A stretch of DNA of 64,000 nucleotides. Origin: Arthrobacter sp. 135MFCol5.1. Its GTDB lineage: Bacteria > Actinomycetota > Actinomycetes > Actinomycetales > Micrococcaceae. Below the pieces are notes generated by a model. It searched no databases. It was not told the origin of the DNA and saw only the letters and a list, made by a program, of their open reading frames with translations. A program made the translations under genes and the position numbers. Below, piece after piece: positions 16,548-26,296 of the stretch. Numbering within the stretch: the first letter of the stretch is position 1; each line of letters opens with the position of its first letter. The stretch is taken from assembly GCF_000374865.1 (NCBI RefSeq), contig NZ_KB895456.1:62001-126000 (forward strand). The letters are read 5' to 3'.

Positions 16548-17452
16548 GCCAGGTGATCCGCGGACTGGGCCGGGCCGGACGCAAGCCCGGCCTCCCACGC
16601 GCGGTACAGCTCCGGCCGGCGCTCCCTCAGGTAGGGCACGTCGTTCCTGGCGGCGCGGACAGCCTCCGTGCCCACGGTGGCGAACAGCAGTTCCGGAGCA
16701 GTGCCCGCCGCAGCCAGCACGCCGCCATCCGGCCCCGCCACCACGCTTCCCCCGCCGAACGTAGAGGAATCCTCGGCGCCACAGTGGTTGGCATAGGCCA
16801 CGTTGAGCTGGCTTTCCAGCGCACGTGCGCGGACAAGGACCTGGGGCACCGCCTCATAGCCCGCGGACAAGGCGGTGGGCACCAGCAGCAGTTCCGCGCC
16901 GCGCGCGGCTGTGGCCCTCGCGGCTTCCGGGAATTCGATGTCGTAACAGATCAGCAATGAGGTGCGGATGCCGAGGAAGTCGACGACGGCGGGCGGCTCG
17001 CTGGCCGCGACGAATGCCTTGCGTTCCTCGTCGCCGAAGAGGTGCACCTTGGCGTACCGAAGAAGTTCCGCGCCGGTGGCGTCCACCAGGGACGCGGAAA
17101 TGTGCCAGCCGGGACCGCCCGCGCGGTCCATGTACCGGGAGCCGTTGCCCTTTTGGGCGGCGGCAGCGCCGTCACCTGCGCCACCGGCGGCTTCGGCCGG
17201 GAGGCTGTAAACGAGGCCAATCCCGTTGCGGCGGGCAATCCCCGCGAGGCTTTCGCGGAGTGCGGGAAGGGTTGCCGGGTCCAGTTCGCTGCGCAGCCGC
17301 AGTGGGGCGTAGCCCACCGGAAACAGCTCCGGCGTCAGGAGCAGGCCGGCGCCGGCGCGGGCGGCCCGGTTGGCAGCCTCGTCAATGGTCCGGAGATTCG
17401 CCTCAACGTCCAGGACCGCGGCGTTTGCCTGCAGGACGGACAGCAGCATCAT
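16544..17452 (-). CDS. carbon-nitrogen hydrolase (nitrilase superfamily), probable DavA-type amidase
   Basis: A 302-residue member of the nitrilase superfamily with the Glu-Lys-Cys triad: Glu in LTPELFPVGY, Lys in YAKVHLFGDEE and Cys in LICYDIEFPEAAR. The frame is open upstream, but ATG codons at 17452 and 17449 follow a GAAGGTGG ribosome site, and homology begins there. In Pseudomonas a nitrilase-family amidase (DavA) hydrolyses the amide made by DavB. The presence of a DavB-like enzyme 3 kb away makes 5-aminovaleramidase, or 4-guanidinobutyramidase if arginine is the substrate, the leading guess. It has its own promoter region, separate from the davB operon. Confidence 0.82.
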   Translation of the reverse strand: MMLLSVLQANAAVLDVEANLRTIDEAANRAARAGAGLLLTPELFPVGYAPLRLRSELDPATLPALRESLAGIARRNGIGLVYSLPAEAAGGAGDGAAAAQKGNGSRYMDRAGGPGWHISASLVDATGAELLRYAKVHLFGDEERKAFVAASEPPAVVDFLGIRTSLLICYDIEFPEAARATAARGAELLLVPTALSAGYEAVPQVLVRARALESQLNVAYANHCGAEDSSTFGGGSVVAGPDGGVLAAAGTAPELLFATVGTEAVRAARNDVPYLRERRPELYRAWEAGLASGPAQSADHLA

Positions 17453-17641
17453 TACCACCTTCTGTATGCCTGTCCGTGGTGACTGGACAGGCCGGACTGT
17501 TGACTGCCTCCAGCCTAGCCAGCGCTGCAGGGAAGGAGACGGGTCGTTTGGACCCGTCCGCCCCCTGCCGCGGGACGGAATGCCCACGGCCGGCTCGCAA
17601 AAGAGGTCAGACGCGTTTACCGGACACCCGTCCGACGTTAT

Positions 17642-17665
17642 GCGTTAACTTCTTGACTACAAGAG
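17642..17665 (+). promoter_or_regulatory. ROK operator copy 1 overlapping the ROK gene promoter
   Basis: GCGTTAA-N3-CTTGAC-N-ACAA-N-AG. It contains GTTAA-N4-TTGAC, an imperfect inverted repeat, and its TTGACT serves as the -35 box. An 18-nt spacer leads to CAATCT (17677-17682), which ends 8 nt before the ATG. 19 of 24 bases match the copy at 18903. Confidence 0.6.
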
Positions 17666-17689
17666 GAACGATAGGGCAATCTTCTTAGC

Positions 17690-18880
17690 ATGTCCGCAAC
17701 CACGCGCTCAACGAGGAGCAAGCCCAAGAATCCCGGCTCGCAGTCAGCCCTGCGGCAGCTGAACCAGCAGCGGATCATTGAGGCCCTTATGGGGGGTCCG
17801 TCCACGCAGGCGGAGCTCGCCCGGCAGACGGGGCTTTCTACTGCCACCGTCTCGAACATCGTCAAAATCATGCTGGACTCCGGCTTGGCCTCCACCGAAC
17901 CGATTACCAGTTCCGGCCGCCGGGCATTGAACGTGCGGCTCAACAGCAATGGCGCCGTTGCGGTCGGCATCGATTTCGGCCGCCGGCACCTGCGGGTGGT
18001 CTTGGCCTCCCTCAGCTACCACGTCATTGCAGAAGAGTCGGTGATGCTTCCGCTGGGCCACCAGGCGGACGACGGCATCCAGGCGGCGGTGGTGCTGCTG
18101 GAGAAACTGCTCCGGGAAAGCGGGGTGGAACGGAGCTACATGGTGGGCGCCGGCGTCGGAATTCCAGGCCCGATCGACCGGCGGACCGGCACCGTCGCGC
18201 AGGGGGCAATCCTTCCCGAATGGGTGGGCATCAACATCCTCCAGCATCTTGAGGAAACCTTGAGAATCCCCGTGTTTGTGGACAATGACGCGAATCTGGG
18301 CGCATGGTCAGAAGTGACCTGGGGGCAGCATTCGGGGGTCAGCAACCTGCTGTTCCTGAAGATCGGTTCCGGTATCGGCGCCGGCCTGATCCTCAACGGA
18401 GCGCCGTACTACGGCAACGTGGGAATCACCGGCGAAATCGGCCATGCCACCATCCACGAGCAAGGGCTGGTGTGCCGGTGCGGGAACCGCGGATGCCTGG
18501 AAACCATCGCGTCCACCACCACCATGATCGAGCTCCTGAGCCGCGGCGAGGACCGGCCGTTGACGCCCGCCGACATCGTCAGGAAAGCCTTGAACCGGGA
18601 CTCGGCAACCCTCCGCGTGGTGGACGACGCAGGCCTGGCGGTGGGGCGTGCCCTGGGCAACGTGGCCAATCTGATCAACCCCGAAGTCATCGTGGTGGGC
18701 GGGCCGCTGGCAGGCTTGGGCGACATCCTGCTGGACCCTATCCGCAGGGGGCTGATCCGGCACGCCGTGCCGGTGATCGGCGAAACAACCACCTTGGCCA
18801 TGTCCTCGCTGGGCGACCGAGCCGAAGCCCTGGGGGCGGCCGCTTTGGTGTTCCAGCATGCCGGTATCCGACGCTCGTAG
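17690..18880 (+). CDS. ROK family transcriptional regulator
   Basis: A 396-residue ROK repressor. The N-terminal winged helix (LRQLNQQRIIEALMGGPSTQ, then STATVSNIVKIMLDSG) binds DNA. The sugar kinase-like domain carries GIDFGRRHLRVVLASL and the zinc-binding consensus CRCGNRGCLET near residue 263. Such regulators are usually released by a sugar or sugar phosphate. It precedes the mmsA-mmsB-chvE importer on the same strand, and both transcription units begin with the same 24-bp operator. I infer it represses itself and the importer. Confidence 0.92.
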   Translation: MSATTRSTRSKPKNPGSQSALRQLNQQRIIEALMGGPSTQAELARQTGLSTATVSNIVKIMLDSGLASTEPITSSGRRALNVRLNSNGAVAVGIDFGRRHLRVVLASLSYHVIAEESVMLPLGHQADDGIQAAVVLLEKLLRESGVERSYMVGAGVGIPGPIDRRTGTVAQGAILPEWVGINILQHLEETLRIPVFVDNDANLGAWSEVTWGQHSGVSNLLFLKIGSGIGAGLILNGAPYYGNVGITGEIGHATIHEQGLVCRCGNRGCLETIASTTTMIELLSRGEDRPLTPADIVRKALNRDSATLRVVDDAGLAVGRALGNVANLINPEVIVVGGPLAGLGDILLDPIRRGLIRHAVPVIGETTTLAMSSLGDRAEALGAAALVFQHAGIRRS

Positions 18881-18902
18881 ACCATTTCGTTATCCGGCAA
18901 TT

Positions 18903-18926
18903 GCGTTAAAGACTTGACGACAACAG
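18903..18926 (+). promoter_or_regulatory. ROK operator copy 2 upstream of mmsA
   Basis: Same 24-bp pattern as at 17642: GCGTTAA-N3-CTTGAC-N-ACAA-N-AG, including GTTAA-N4-TTGAC. TTGACG (18914-18919) is a likely -35 box, with TTTACT or TACTTT near 18938-18945 as -10. Binding here would block the importer promoter. Confidence 0.6.
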
Positions 18927-19011
18927 CTGTGATCCAGTTTACTTTTGGTTCAGACGGCCCTGCGCTTTGCCGGCCGGACAAAGAAGTCATTGCATTGGAG
19001 GGTTAGGGCTC

Positions 19012-20571
<1,560 letters not shown>

Positions 20572-20616
20572 CCTTCTGGCAATCCCCAGAACCTTCCGGA
20601 CACAAGGACTGACACC

Positions 20617-21900
20617 ATGAACGCCCTCAAAAAGCTGTTTGGCGGCAACACCCGCCAATTCGGCATGATCTTCGCCCTGGTTGCGCTGATCATTTTCTTC
20701 CAGATCTTCACCGACGGCCGCACCCTCACACCCGGCAACGTCATCAACCTCTTCAACGGCAACTCCTACATCCTGATCCTGGCGATCGGTATGGTCCTGG
20801 TGATTATCGCCGGCCACATCGATCTTTCCGTCGGTTCGGTCGCGGCGTTTGTCGGGGTCAGCGTCGCCCTGGCCATCCGCGACTGGGGAATCCCCTGGTA
20901 TGCGGGCGTGCTCCTGGGCCTGCTGCTCGGAGCGCTGATCGGAGCCTGGCAAGGCCTGTGGACAGCGTATGTGGGCATTCCGGCCTTCATCGTCACCCTG
21001 GCCGGCATGCTCCTGTTCCGCGGCTTCAACCAGTTCGTAGGCAAGTCCAACACCATTCCCGTCCCGGAAGACTTCCAGTACCTCGGCTCCGGCTACCTCC
21101 CCGAGGTAGGACCGGACACCGGGTTCAACAACCTGACACTCCTGATGGGCATCGCCGTTGCGGTCTTCGTCGTCGTAGGTGAACTCCGGGCCCGGGCACG
21201 GGCCAAGGCGCTGGGCGCAGGCGTCCCCGAAATGTGGGTGACCGTGGTGAAGCTGGTGCTGATCTGCGCCGCCATCCTTTACGCCACGTACCTGTTCGCC
21301 ACGGGCCGGCCCGGCACGTCCTTCCCCATCCCCGGCCTGATCCTGGCCGTCCTGGTCCTGATCTACGGCTTCATCTCCTCGCGCACCGTCGTTGGCCGCC
21401 ACGTCTACGCTGTCGGTGGCAACCGCCACGCAGCCGAACTGTCCGGCGTCCAGTCCAAGAAGGTCAACTTCCTGGTCATGATGAACATGTCCATCCTGGC
21501 CGGGCTGGCCGGCATGATCTTCGTGGGCCGCTCCACCGCGTCCGGCCCCTTTGACGGCGTCGGCTGGGAACTGGACGCCATCGCCGCTGTCTTCATCGGC
21601 GGCGCGGCAGTGACAGGCGGCGTGGGCACCGTGGTCGGCTCCATCATCGGTGGCCTGGTCATGGCCGTGCTCAACAACGGCCTGCAGCTCCTGGGCGTCG
21701 GCGCCGACCTCACCCAGATCATCAAGGGCCTGGTCCTCCTGATCGCCGTCGCCTTCGACGTCTACAACAAGTCCCAGGGCAAGCGGTCCATCATCGGCAT
21801 GCTGACCCGGAACATGAACCGCAACACCGCCGGCCCCAGCGGCCCCATCCAGCCTGACGAAACAACCTCCACCAAGGAAGCGATCGCCAGGGAAGCCTGA
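20617..21900 (+). CDS. mmsB: multiple monosaccharide ABC transporter permease
   Basis: A 427-residue membrane subunit of the RbsC/XylH/GguB family with about ten hydrophobic segments. ILAIGMVLVIIAGHIDLSVG carries the conserved loop of this family, and DAIAAVFIGGAAVTGGVGTV is the C-terminal signature. It is longer than RbsC, as expected for XylH/GguB types. Lies 45 nt after mmsA and 49 nt before chvE. It forms the channel for the sugar captured by ChvE. Confidence 0.93.
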   Translation: MNALKKLFGGNTRQFGMIFALVALIIFFQIFTDGRTLTPGNVINLFNGNSYILILAIGMVLVIIAGHIDLSVGSVAAFVGVSVALAIRDWGIPWYAGVLLGLLLGALIGAWQGLWTAYVGIPAFIVTLAGMLLFRGFNQFVGKSNTIPVPEDFQYLGSGYLPEVGPDTGFNNLTLLMGIAVAVFVVVGELRARARAKALGAGVPEMWVTVVKLVLICAAILYATYLFATGRPGTSFPIPGLILAVLVLIYGFISSRTVVGRHVYAVGGNRHAAELSGVQSKKVNFLVMMNMSILAGLAGMIFVGRSTASGPFDGVGWELDAIAAVFIGGAAVTGGVGTVVGSIIGGLVMAVLNNGLQLLGVGADLTQIIKGLVLLIAVAFDVYNKSQGKRSIIGMLTRNMNRNTAGPSGPIQPDETTSTKEAIAREA

Positions 21901-21949
21901 AGTTTGCAGCCTGAATACTGTTCCATCACACAAAGAAAGAGAACCAACA

Positions 21950-23044
21950 ATGCGAATGTTTGGTAAAGCAGGGAAGGCCGCAGCGGTTGCTGCCATCGCA
22001 GCACTGGCGCTGACGGGCTGTGGACGCTCGGAACCCTCCGGTGGTTCCAGCAGCGGTGCCGCGGGATTCGACCAGAACTCCTCCATCGGCGTCGCGCTTC
22101 CGCAGAAGACCAGTGAGAACTGGGTCCTGGCCGAGAAGCTGTTCAACGACGGCCTGAACGGCGCAGGGTTCAAGGCTGACGTCCAGTTCGCCAACGGCGG
22201 CGTTTCCGAGCAGCAGAACCAGATCAGCGCCATGGTCACCAAGGGTGCCAAGGTCATCATCGTGGGCGCCATCGACGGCTCCCAGCTGGGTACCCAGCTC
22301 AAGCAGGCAAAGGACGCAGGCGCCACCATCATCGCCTACGACCGCCTCCTGCTGAACACCGCCAACGTGGACTACTACGTGGCGTATGACAACTTCAAGG
22401 TCGGCGTTCTCCAGGGCCAGGCCCTGCTGGACGGCCTCAAGGCCAAGAAGCCGTCCGGTCCCTACAACATCGAACTGTTCGCGGGTTCACCGGACGATGC
22501 CAACGCCAAGGTGTTCTTCGACGGCGCCATGAGCGTCCTGAAGCCCAAGATCGACGACGGCACCCTCAAGGTTGTCTCCGGACAGGCCAGCTTCGAGCAG
22601 GCCGTAACCCAGGGCTGGAAGGCTGAGAACGCCCAGCGCCGCATGGACACCCTGCTCAGCGGCAGCTACAGCAGCGCCAACGTTGACGGCGTCCTGTCCC
22701 CCAACGACACCCTGGCCCGCGCGATCCTGACCTCCGTCAAGGCCGCAGGCAAGCCGATCCCGGTGGTCACCGGCCAGGACTCCGAGGTTGAGTCGGTCAA
22801 GTCCATCCTCGCCGGCGAGCAGTACTCCACCATCAACAAGGACACCCGCAAGCTCGTTGAGCACGCAATCACCATGGTCAAGGACCTGCAGGCCGGCAAG
22901 AAGCCTGAGGTCAACGACGACAAGTCCTACAACAACGGCAACAAGGTTGTACCCGCCTACCTGCTGGAGCCGGTCATCGTGACCTCCGCCAACGTGAAGA
23001 CGGCCTACACGGACGACCCCGTACTCGGCCCGATCACCAAGTAG
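21950..23044 (+). CDS. chvE: multiple monosaccharide-binding lipoprotein
   Basis: A 364-residue periplasmic-binding-protein type 1 lipoprotein. The signal peptide ends at a lipobox LTGC with Cys24, so the mature protein is anchored to the outer face of the membrane. IGVALPQKTSENWVLAEKLF, AIDGSQLGTQLKQAKDAG and IAYDRLLLNTANVDYYVAYD are typical of ChvE, which binds glucose, galactose, arabinose, xylose and sugar acids. The neighbouring pectate lyase hints that pectin-derived sugars may be among the ligands. An intrinsic terminator follows. Confidence 0.93.
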   Translation: MRMFGKAGKAAAVAAIAALALTGCGRSEPSGGSSSGAAGFDQNSSIGVALPQKTSENWVLAEKLFNDGLNGAGFKADVQFANGGVSEQQNQISAMVTKGAKVIIVGAIDGSQLGTQLKQAKDAGATIIAYDRLLLNTANVDYYVAYDNFKVGVLQGQALLDGLKAKKPSGPYNIELFAGSPDDANAKVFFDGAMSVLKPKIDDGTLKVVSGQASFEQAVTQGWKAENAQRRMDTLLSGSYSSANVDGVLSPNDTLARAILTSVKAAGKPIPVVTGQDSEVESVKSILAGEQYSTINKDTRKLVEHAITMVKDLQAGKKPEVNDDKSYNNGNKVVPAYLLEPVIVTSANVKTAYTDDPVLGPITK

Positions 23045-23080
23045 CACCCGTGCAACAGCCGGCGTAAAACCGGCTACAGG

Positions 23081-23112
23081 AAAGCCCGGTCCCTTCGTGG
23101 GGCCGGGCTTTC
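23081..23112. terminator. bidirectional terminator between chvE and pectate lyase
   Basis: AAAGCCCGG(T)CCC, loop TTCG, (T)GGG-GCCGGGCTTT. The hairpin is near-symmetric and is flanked by convergent genes, so it can stop both. It ends 11 nt from the lyase stop codon. Confidence 0.8.
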
Positions 23113-23122
23113 CTGCGTCTGC

Positions 23123-24616
23123 CTAGCGCTGGACCCGGAGCACTCCCGGACCGGTGAACTGCAGCGCGTGGTTCTTCACGGCCGCAGGGGTGGTAAACGC
23201 CTTGTAGGCGTAGGCGTCGGCGGGGTTCCAGCCCACATCCGTGGTGAAGTCCCAACCGGTCCAGTCCGGGGCAATAGTTCCGGTCTCTTCTGCTTCGGCA
23301 AGGGCTTGCGCACGATGTTGGTCGAAGGAGGCACGGGCTATGGCATTCAGGTCTGCTTCGGCCCCGTTGAACCAGGACCCGGTATCGCTGAAGCGGTTGC
23401 CGTTGTAGCTGCTGACCATGACGCTCTGGTCAGCCCCGGGACCGGTGTATTCGAACGCATTTCGCTCTGAAAAGATTCGTGATTCATATCCGGCGCCGAG
23501 GAAGTAGCTGTGGCCGCCCTGCCCTTCGCTGATCATGGGGTACTCGGGATCATCCGTGCTGCCAACGAAGTAGTTGTTCACCACATGGACCTCGCCGAAG
23601 CGTACGCGCGGTCCGCGCTGCTGGATGTTCTCGAAGAGGTTTCCGATATATGTGACACGAAGCTTCCCGCCGTCCTTGTCCACGTGCTCATCACCCGATC
23701 CCAGGAGCATGGTCTTGTCGTGGTCGGACAGGCTGCTGTTCGAAACGGTGACGAAATCGGTGCCGTCCTTAAGGTCCAGCAGTCCATCGTGCCGGTTCGC
23801 AGGCTTGTTCCGGAAGCCCATCGGCGCCTCGCTGTCGGGGAACCTGCCGTCGGACAGGTGGACGTGATCTATCCACACGTGGTTGGACGTCACTGAAGAG
23901 ACAGCATCAAAGCGCGCGTTCCAGGCTCCGTCGCCGTCGTCGGGAGACCATGTGGTGAAGAAATCCACGGGCGCTTCAATGCTGAGGTTTCGAATGACCA
24001 CGTTCGAGGCGCTAAGGATCACGATGTTGGCACCCACGAAGCCAGCGCCGCCATCCACCCCAACGAGGGTGGTGTTGCTGGGGATGCTGACCTCGATCTG
24101 CCGCTTCATGTTGTTGCTGCCCGTCTGGCGCAGTTGGCGCTGCTTTTTGCAGTAATCGAAGGCCTGGTCGCTCCACTCCTTGCCCTCCGGCCCGAAGCAG
24201 GACATGTACTTGGTGATGTCGTATCCGGGCGCGTAATCCTGTTCCCCGAGGATGCGGCCGTCCGGTGCCTGGTTGCCGTCGATGGTGCCGCTGACGTAAA
24301 CCACCTTCGGCGCCGTGGGCTCACCATGGTTGGCCAGCGCAGCCTTCAGCCCGGCAAGTGTGCTCACCTCATAGGTGTTTGCGGCAGGTGCGCCGGCGCC
24401 GCCATTGGTACCGCTTCCGACGGCGGCCCAGCCAGTGGGTGCCGCATCATCAGCACGGATGATGCCGCCGCCAGCTGGCGCCGGGGTGGCCGGGGCGGGA
24501 GCTGCCACAGCAATTCCGACGGCCAGCGCGCAGAGGACGGAAGTGGAGAACGCAGCGACACGCGGCAGACACCGCTGCGCTAAGGGGAAGGGTCGAAGCA
24601 TTTTCAGGGACGTCAT
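23123..24616 (-). CDS. secreted pectate lyase (polysaccharide lyase family 1)
   Basis: About 497 residues starting at MTSLKMLRPF. The ATG at 24670, 18 codons upstream, is also possible. The N-terminus has a signal peptide (hydrophobic core VLCALAVGIAVAA, Ala-rich cleavage region). The PL1 core includes NVVIRNLSIEAPVDFF, HVWIDHVHLSDG with the conserved WxDH, LLDLKDGTDFVTVSNS, and RQGPR-like QQRGPRVRFGEVHVVNNYF, whose first Arg is the expected catalytic base region. It cleaves polygalacturonate outside the cell. The promoter carries a LacI-type operator. Confidence 0.9.
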   Translation of the reverse strand: MTSLKMLRPFPLAQRCLPRVAAFSTSVLCALAVGIAVAAPAPATPAPAGGGIIRADDAAPTGWAAVGSGTNGGAGAPAANTYEVSTLAGLKAALANHGEPTAPKVVYVSGTIDGNQAPDGRILGEQDYAPGYDITKYMSCFGPEGKEWSDQAFDYCKKQRQLRQTGSNNMKRQIEVSIPSNTTLVGVDGGAGFVGANIVILSASNVVIRNLSIEAPVDFFTTWSPDDGDGAWNARFDAVSSVTSNHVWIDHVHLSDGRFPDSEAPMGFRNKPANRHDGLLDLKDGTDFVTVSNSSLSDHDKTMLLGSGDEHVDKDGGKLRVTYIGNLFENIQQRGPRVRFGEVHVVNNYFVGSTDDPEYPMISEGQGGHSYFLGAGYESRIFSERNAFEYTGPGADQSVMVSSYNGNRFSDTGSWFNGAEADLNAIARASFDQHRAQALAEAEETGTIAPDWTGWDFTTDVGWNPADAYAYKAFTTPAAVKNHALQFTGPGVLRVQR

Positions 24617-24690
24617 TGGCCTGGTTTCCGGCATGCCAAATAGAACCACATGCCTTGGTACGTGGTGCATCGGATGGGTTACGACTCGAG

Positions 24691-24708
24691 TCAGAAAACG
24701 CTTTCTGA
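24691..24708. promoter_or_regulatory. LacI-type operator at the pectate lyase promoter
   Basis: TCAGAAAACGCTTTCTGA: near-perfect 18-bp palindrome with the central CG step and flanking GAAA/TTTC arms typical of LacI-family sites. It lies just downstream of the predicted transcription start of the lyase gene. No LacI gene is present in the window. Confidence 0.7.
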
Positions 24709-24721
24709 GGAGACTCTTAAT

Positions 24722-24750
24722 ATTTAGTACTTCTGTGACAAAGCTGTCAA
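24722..24750 (-). promoter_or_regulatory. pectate lyase promoter
   Basis: Minus strand: perfect -35 TTGACA (24750-24745), 17-18 nt spacer, then CTAAAT or TAAATA as -10. It points at the lyase, with the LacI-type operator immediately downstream. Confidence 0.65.
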
Positions 24751-24860
24751 TAGCACTTCACAGCACAAACACAGCTTTGGCCGGATTCCTGCACAGCATG
24801 CCCGGGGAAGGTTGATTCGAAGCCGGCTCTCCGCGCCGGCACCTGAGTCCTAGGAGTAAC

Positions 24861-26294
24861 GTGAGCGTCCTTGCCCGAAGCGTAGGCAATGCCTTCAGAA
24901 ACAAGGTCCGCACCGCAGCTGTTGTCGCGGTGCTGGCCGTCGCCATTGGACTGGCTCTGGCCATGCTGGTGGCCAACCAAGCGGTCGGAGCGAAAGTGCA
25001 GGAGCTCAACGCCTCCGTGGGCACGGTGCTGACCGTAAACCCCGCCGGTGGGCAGGGCTTCGAAGGCGGCGGAGAGCCGCTCACCGCCGACCAAGCAGCT
25101 GCCGCCGCTGCCGTGCCCAACGTCAGTGCCGTCGTCGGGACCTCATCGCTCCGCCTCCGCAACGCCACTGAAGCCGCAGCGCAAGCAGCAGCGGGGCAGA
25201 CCGGGCAGACTGGTCCCGGGGGCCAGGGCGGCCCCGGCGGCCAGTCGGCAGCGACCCTGACCACCAGCCTGACTGCGGCGGTGGACGCCGGCACTCTGGG
25301 AAACCGCAACCAGCAGGCCAACGGAACCACCGGTTCCACCGGGGGCACCCAGGCCGTCAGGTCCCTGCCCATCACTGCCACGGGGATCGGCGCAGAGGTG
25401 GACACCACGGGCAAAGCCTTGAACATCACGCAGGGCTCCGGACTCGGAGACTACTCAACCGCTTCGACCAGCGCGCTGCTCGGCACCACACTGGCTGAGA
25501 AGAACAACCTCACGATCGGTTCCACCTTCACCATCAATGACCAGGCCTACACAGTGGCGGGACTGTTCGATGCAGGCACCGCGTTCGGCAACAACGCCGT
25601 ATACGTGACACTGCCTACTGCCCAGACCTTGGCCGGGACGCAAAATGAGCTGTCCAGCATGATTGTCACGGTCAACTCGATGGACAATGTGGCCTCCACC
25701 AAGACAGCGCTGCAATCGGCTCTCGGCACCGACAAGGCTGACGTCACCCAAGGCCAGAACCTGCAGACGGCGGTCAGCTCCCTGGACAGCGTCAAGAACA
25801 TTTCCTTGATCGCATTCATCGCCGCCCTTGGCACGGCAGGCCTGATCATCCTGCTCATTATGGTCATGCTGGTCCGCGAGCGCCGCCGAGAGATCGGCGT
25901 ACTGAAGGCTATCGGGGCACCCAACCGCACCATCGGACTGCAGTTCGTGCTGGAAGCACTGGTCCTCGCCGCACTGGGCAGCGCGGTGGGAGCCGGTATC
26001 GCATCATTCGCCAGCGGCGGCATTGCCTCTGCCCTGATCAGCAGCAACACCACCCCGACGGCGGCCACAACCACCGGCCGCGGATTCCCGGGCGGGGCCG
26101 GTGGCTTCCCCGGTGGCCAGGGCGGTCCCCTGGGTGGCGCCTCCCAGCTTTTGAACTCCGTGACCGCGAGCGCATCGCCGGGAGTCATCGCCGGTGGCAT
26201 TGCGGCCGTCTTCGGCGTCGCCATCGTCGGCGCCCTGGTTCCCGCGCTGCTCACGGCGCGTATCCGTCCCGTCGAAGTCCTGCGAGGAGAATAG
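24861..26294 (+). CDS. MacB/FtsX-type ABC transporter permease
   Basis: A 477-residue protein with an N-terminal transmembrane helix (AAVVAVLAVAIGLALAML), a large extracytoplasmic domain of ~300 residues, and three C-terminal helices. FtsX motifs are visible: MVMLVRERRREIGVLKAIGA and the C-terminal LLTARIRPVEVLRG. Two Gly-rich low-complexity loops (GQTGQTGPGGQGGPGG, and GFPGGAGGFPGGQGG between the last helices) are unusual. The GTG start has AGGAG 4 nt upstream. It pairs with the ATPase that starts 2 nt after its stop. MacB/LolCDE-type systems move substrates from the outer membrane leaflet by mechanotransmission. Substrate unknown. Confidence 0.88.
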   Translation: MSVLARSVGNAFRNKVRTAAVVAVLAVAIGLALAMLVANQAVGAKVQELNASVGTVLTVNPAGGQGFEGGGEPLTADQAAAAAAVPNVSAVVGTSSLRLRNATEAAAQAAAGQTGQTGPGGQGGPGGQSAATLTTSLTAAVDAGTLGNRNQQANGTTGSTGGTQAVRSLPITATGIGAEVDTTGKALNITQGSGLGDYSTASTSALLGTTLAEKNNLTIGSTFTINDQAYTVAGLFDAGTAFGNNAVYVTLPTAQTLAGTQNELSSMIVTVNSMDNVASTKTALQSALGTDKADVTQGQNLQTAVSSLDSVKNISLIAFIAALGTAGLIILLIMVMLVRERRREIGVLKAIGAPNRTIGLQFVLEALVLAALGSAVGAGIASFASGGIASALISSNTTPTAATTTGRGFPGGAGGFPGGQGGPLGGASQLLNSVTASASPGVIAGGIAAVFGVAIVGALVPALLTARIRPVEVLRGE

Positions 26295-26296
26295 CC

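Noticed and set aside
24616..24670. Longer start of the pectate lyase at 24670
   Set aside because: The added residues (MHHVPRHVVLFGMPETRP) precede a normal signal peptide and have no ribosome site. Not excluded, but less likely.
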